Source of the DNA: CAXTEJ01 sp964243295
GTDB taxonomy: Bacteria > Actinomycetota > Actinomycetes > Actinomycetales > Angustibacteraceae
Assembly (NCBI GenBank): GCA_964243295.1
Contig: CAXTEJ010000011.1
Span: forward strand, 15,971 to 79,970
Direction of reading: 5' to 3'
Length of the DNA: 64,000 nt
Every line of letters starts with the position of its first letter. Within the stretch, counting starts at the first letter, position 1. The position numbers and the translations under genes are program-made. Below, one piece after another: positions 61,017 through 64,000 of the stretch. A model generated the notes under the pieces. That model ran no database searches, was not told the DNA's origin, and saw only the letters and a program-made list of their open reading frames with translations.

Positions 61017-62899
61017 CGACGAGCACGACGACGAGCACGACGCCCGGCACGAAGACGAGAACGACGACGAGCACGACGACCGGCACGACGAGGCAGGACG
61101 GGGCACGCGAGATGGCAGCTGGCACGAGGCGCCCGATCACCAAGGTGCTCATCGCCAACCGCGGCGAGATCGCGGTGCGCATCGCCCGCGCCTGCGCCGA
61201 CGCGGGGCTCGCCTCGGTCGCGGTCTACGCCGAGCCCGACCGCGACGCGCTGCACGTCAAGGTTGCCGACGAGGCGTTCGCCCTGGGCGGCACCACCCCC
61301 GGCGACTCCTACCTGGTGCAGGAGAAGCTGCTCGACGTCGCGGTCCGCGCCGGCGCCGACGCCGTGCACCCCGGCTACGGCTTCCTCGCTGAGAACGCCT
61401 CCTTCGCCCAGGCCGTGCTCGACGCCGGCCTGGTGTGGATCGGCCCCTCCCCCGCGGCGATCGACGCCCTCGGCGACAAGGTCAAGGCACGCGCCATCGC
61501 CGAGCGCGCCGGCGCGCCGCTCGTCGCCGGCACCAAGCAGCCCGTCGGGAGCGCCGAGGAGATCCTCGCCTTCGCCGACGAGCACGGGCTGCCCGTCGCC
61601 ATCAAGGCGGCGTACGGCGGTGGCGGCCGGGGGCTGAAGGTGGCCCGCACCCGCGAGGAGATCCCCGAGCTGTTCGAGTCCGCCGTCCGCGAGGCCGTGT
61701 CGGCGTTCGGCCGCGGCGAGTGCTTCGTGGAGAAGTACCTCGACCACCCCCGCCACGTCGAGACCCAGTGCCTCGCCGACGAGCACGGCGGTGTCGTCGT
61801 CGTCTCCACCCGCGACTGCTCGCTGCAGCGCCGTCACCAAAAGCTGGTGGAGGAGGCGCCCGCGCCGTTCCTCACCGACGCGCAGGTCACCGAGCTCTAC
61901 CGCGCCTCGAAAGCGATCCTGCGCGAGGCCGACTACACCGGGGCCGGCACCTGCGAGTTCCTCGTCGCGGTCGACGGCACGATCTCCTTCCTCGAGGTCA
62001 ACACCCGGCTGCAGGTCGAGCACCCGGTGTCGGAGGAGGTCAGCGGGCTGGACCTGGTGCGCGAGCAGCTGCGGATCGCCGCCGGTGAGCCGCTCGGCTA
62101 CGACGACCCGCCGCTGCGCGGGCACTCGATCGAGTTCCGCATCAACGGCGAGGACGCCGGGCGAGGGTTCCTGCCCGCCCCCGGGTCGGTCACGTCGTTC
62201 CGCCCGCCCAGCGGGCCCGGCGTCCGGGTGGACTCCGGCGTCGAGTCCGGTGACGTCATCGGCGGCGCGTTCGACTCGATGCTCGCCAAGCTCGTCGTCA
62301 CCGGCGCCACCCGCCAGCAGGCGCTCGAGCGTTCGCGCCGCGCCCTCGACGAGTTCGTCGTCGAGGGCATGCCCACGGTGCTGCCGTTCCACCGGGTCGT
62401 CGTCCGCGACCCTGCGTTCGCGCCGTCGTCCGCGGACGAGCCCTTCACGGTGCACACGCGCTGGATCGAGACCGAGTTCGACAACACCATCGAGCCGTGG
62501 TCGGGCACCGGTTCTGGCGCCGACATCGCAGCTGGCGAGCGCGTCGTCGTCGAGGTCGGCGGACGCCGGCTCGAGGTCGTGCTGCCGGCCGGCCTCGGGT
62601 CGTCGGGCTCTGCCGGCGCCGCACGACCCTCGGCGCCCCGCCGGCGTCGGGGTGGGTCGAACGGCTCCGCCGCCGCGGCAGGTGGCGACGCCCTCCTCGC
62701 GCCCATGCAGGGCACCATCATCAAGATCGCCGTCGAGGACGGTCAGGTCGTGGAGGCCGGCGAGCTCGTCGTCGTCCTCGAGGCCATGAAGATGGAGCAG
62801 CCCCTCACCGCCCACAGAGCGGGCACCGTCTCCGGCCTCGCCGCCGAGGTCGGCCAGACCGTCACCAACGGCGCCGTGCTGCTCACGATCACCGACTGA
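61013..62899 (+). CDS. accA3: Acetyl/propionyl-CoA carboxylase alpha chain (biotin carboxylase + BCCP)
   Basis: Product of 628 residues from ATG at 61013. Biotin carboxylase from about 42 (KVLIANRGEIAVRIARACAD), ATP-grasp loop AYGGGGRGLKVART, STRDCSLQRRHQKLVEEAP, EVNTRLQVEHPV; the biotin carrier domain closes the protein with EAMKMEQ (biotinylated lysine near 592). First 33 residues are a Thr/Arg repeat from a (ACGACGAGC)-type microsatellite; ATG at 61112 may be the real start. It overlaps merR by 4 bases. BirA is its modifying enzyme. Could serve both beta subunits in the window. Confidence 0.93.
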   Translation: MTTSTTTSTTPGTKTRTTTSTTTGTTRQDGAREMAAGTRRPITKVLIANRGEIAVRIARACADAGLASVAVYAEPDRDALHVKVADEAFALGGTTPGDSYLVQEKLLDVAVRAGADAVHPGYGFLAENASFAQAVLDAGLVWIGPSPAAIDALGDKVKARAIAERAGAPLVAGTKQPVGSAEEILAFADEHGLPVAIKAAYGGGGRGLKVARTREEIPELFESAVREAVSAFGRGECFVEKYLDHPRHVETQCLADEHGGVVVVSTRDCSLQRRHQKLVEEAPAPFLTDAQVTELYRASKAILREADYTGAGTCEFLVAVDGTISFLEVNTRLQVEHPVSEEVSGLDLVREQLRIAAGEPLGYDDPPLRGHSIEFRINGEDAGRGFLPAPGSVTSFRPPSGPGVRVDSGVESGDVIGGAFDSMLAKLVVTGATRQQALERSRRALDEFVVEGMPTVLPFHRVVVRDPAFAPSSADEPFTVHTRWIETEFDNTIEPWSGTGSGADIAAGERVVVEVGGRRLEVVLPAGLGSSGSAGAARPSAPRRRRGGSNGSAAAAGGDALLAPMQGTIIKIAVEDGQVVEAGELVVVLEAMKMEQPLTAHRAGTVSGLAAEVGQTVTNGAVLLTITD

Positions 62900-62924
62900 C
62901 TGCTGCTCGCGCCCCGCGCTCAGC

Positions 62925-63707
62925 TCACGGCAGCGGCGGCCCCGCGAGCGTGAGCACCTCGGCGCCGTCCTCGGTGATCGCGATCGTGTGCTCGCTGTGC
63001 GCCGTCCGGCAGCCCGTCGCGCTGCGCAGCGTCCAGCCGTCGGCGTCGGTGGCGAGCTCGTCGGTGTCGGCCATGACCCACGGCTCCAGCGCGAGCAGCA
63101 GCCCTGGGCGCAGCCGGTAGCCGCGACCGGGTGAGCCGGCGTTCGCGATGTGCGGGTCCTGGTGCATCGTCGACCCGACGCCGTGGCCCCCGAACTGGGT
63201 GTTGACCGTGTACCCGGCCTCGTGCAGCACCGAGCCGATGGCGTGGGACAGGTCGCCGACGCGGGCCCCCGGTCCGGCGGCGGCGATCCCGGCCCTGAGC
63301 GCGCGCTCGGTCGCGTCGATCATCGCCAGGCTCTCGAAGGGCCTCGCGTCACCGACGACGAAGCTGATGGCGGAGTCCGCCACGACGCCGTCCTTCGACA
63401 CCGCGAGGTCGAGCGAGAGCAGGTCGCCCTCCATCAGCAGGTAGTCGCGGGGCAGCCCGTGGAGCACGGCGTCGTTGACCGACGTGCAGATGTAGTGACC
63501 GAACGGTCCGCGACCGAACGACGGCGCGTAGTCGACGTAGCACGACACCGCACCCGCCTCGACGATCATCTGCTGGGTCCACCGGTCGATGTCGAGCAGG
63601 TTCGTGCCGACCGTGCTGCGGCGCTTCATCGCCTGCAGGATCGTCGCGACCAGCGCGCCCACGGCTCGCGCCCGAGGCAGCTCCGCGGACGTGAGGATCT
63701 CGATCAT
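62925..63707 (-). CDS. map: Methionine aminopeptidase type I
   Basis: Product of 260 residues. All five metal ligands can be seen: LSLDLAVSKDGVVADSA (two aspartates), GHGVGSTMHQDPHI (histidine), LLALEPWVM (glutamate) and EHTIAITEDG (glutamate), plus the substrate histidine in NDAVLHGLP. Removes the initiator methionine from nascent proteins. ATG at 63707 has a GGAAGG site. Single gene here, not in the ribosomal cluster, so it may be a second copy in the genome. Confidence 0.95.
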   Translation of the reverse strand: MIEILTSAELPRARAVGALVATILQAMKRRSTVGTNLLDIDRWTQQMIVEAGAVSCYVDYAPSFGRGPFGHYICTSVNDAVLHGLPRDYLLMEGDLLSLDLAVSKDGVVADSAISFVVGDARPFESLAMIDATERALRAGIAAAGPGARVGDLSHAIGSVLHEAGYTVNTQFGGHGVGSTMHQDPHIANAGSPGRGYRLRPGLLLALEPWVMADTDELATDADGWTLRSATGCRTAHSEHTIAITEDGAEVLTLAGPPLP

Positions 63708-63821
63708 CTGCAGCCTTCCGGGCGTCACCAACAGCTGTCCCGGCGATGCTAGCCACCACAGCGAGCCGCCCCGCGGCTGACCCGGCAGTCCTTCCCGCTC
63801 CCGCCCCCCACCGCGACGCCA

Positions 63822-64000
63822 CCCCGCCCGTGATCATGCGATCCCGGCTCACCTCGCGACGCCACCCCGCCCGTGATCATGCGATCCCGGCTCGCCCCAC
63901 GTCGCCACCCCGCCCGTGATCATGCGATCCCGGCTCGCTCCACGTCGCCACCCCGCCCGTGATCATGCGATCCCGGCTCACCTCGCGACGCCACCCCGCC
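63822..64000 (+). repeat. 43-bp tandem repeat array continuing past the window
   Basis: Four full 43-bp units starting at 63822, 63865, 63908 and 63951, and a fifth begun at 63994. About 28 bases are invariant, centred on GTGATCATGCGATCCCGGCTC; a 10-base stretch varies (units 1 and 4 identical; 2 and 3 nearly so). Related single copies lie at 52836, 53086 and 53321. Confidence 0.92.

Noticed and set aside
63822..64000. CRISPR-like array
   Set aside because: The spacing is regular, but the bases between cores are repeated and nearly identical, not unique spacers, and no cas gene is present.
1..64000. Prophage, secondary-metabolite cluster, tRNA or rRNA genes
   Set aside because: No structural phage proteins, PKS/NRPS domains or cloverleaf/rRNA signatures could be recognised.

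Overview
The window is chromosomal DNA from a high-GC actinobacterium. Third codon positions are almost all G or C, GTG starts are common, and many genes begin right at or 6-7 bases after a TANNNT box (leaderless). The gene order fadE25-purE-purK-gtrA-birA-accD5-accE-maf-accA matches the order I recall for Mycobacterium tuberculosis Rv3274c-Rv3285, but here it is broken up by inserted blocks. The species cannot be named from the sequence. I saw no rRNA or tRNA gene, no CRISPR array and no intact mobile element.

Layout. 1-10,900 (leftward): two ABC-2 membrane subunits (the first cut by the window edge), a GNAT enzyme and a cell-envelope polysaccharide block: a three-module glycosyltransferase, an RgpF-like protein, a MurG-like transferase, a GT2 enzyme and an LCP ligase. 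11,000-23,050: a PAS-GAF-SpoIIE phosphatase, a stand-alone 5'-3' exonuclease, a TetR/DHA2-efflux pair, a RibD-type reductase, an acyl-CoA synthetase, a small unknown protein, the FadE25-type acyl-CoA dehydrogenase, an F420-type oxidoreductase and SelO. 23,545-26,930: a decaying (deoxy)ribose catabolic cluster (ribokinase-family kinase, broken permease, broken RbsD/FucU, DeoC, GntR). 27,160-31,720: ugd, a CoA-binding protein, galE and purEK.

31,740-41,470: an accessory block between purK and gtrA. It holds a membrane protein with an unclear start, an ABC transporter plus two-component system joined by 4-bp overlaps, a TetR pseudogene, a serine-recombinase pseudogene, a MarR/DUF3533-type pair and a MarR/MFS pair. 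41,478-52,830: gtrA, an OmpR-type two-component system, an enoyl-CoA hydratase, small proteins, GNAT, birA, accD5-accE, a methyltransferase, a DUF885 protein and maf. 52,830-53,530: non-coding DNA rich in dispersed and inverted repeats. 53,535-64,000: efeO-efeB behind an iron box, an SDR/TetR pair, an acyl-CoA dehydrogenase plus carboxyltransferase operon divergent from merR-accA across a perfect palindrome, methionine aminopeptidase, and a 43-bp tandem repeat that runs off the window.

How the genes fit together. BirA biotinylates the carrier domain of the acyl-CoA carboxylase alpha chain, which feeds AccD5/AccE (propionyl- or acetyl-CoA) and probably the second carboxyltransferase. The MerR-controlled acyl-CoA dehydrogenase plus carboxylase set looks like branched-chain amino-acid (isovaleryl-CoA) degradation. 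Ugd and GalE supply UDP-sugars that the left-hand glycosyltransferases could use. The accessory blocks show decay: frameshifts, truncations and a dead recombinase.
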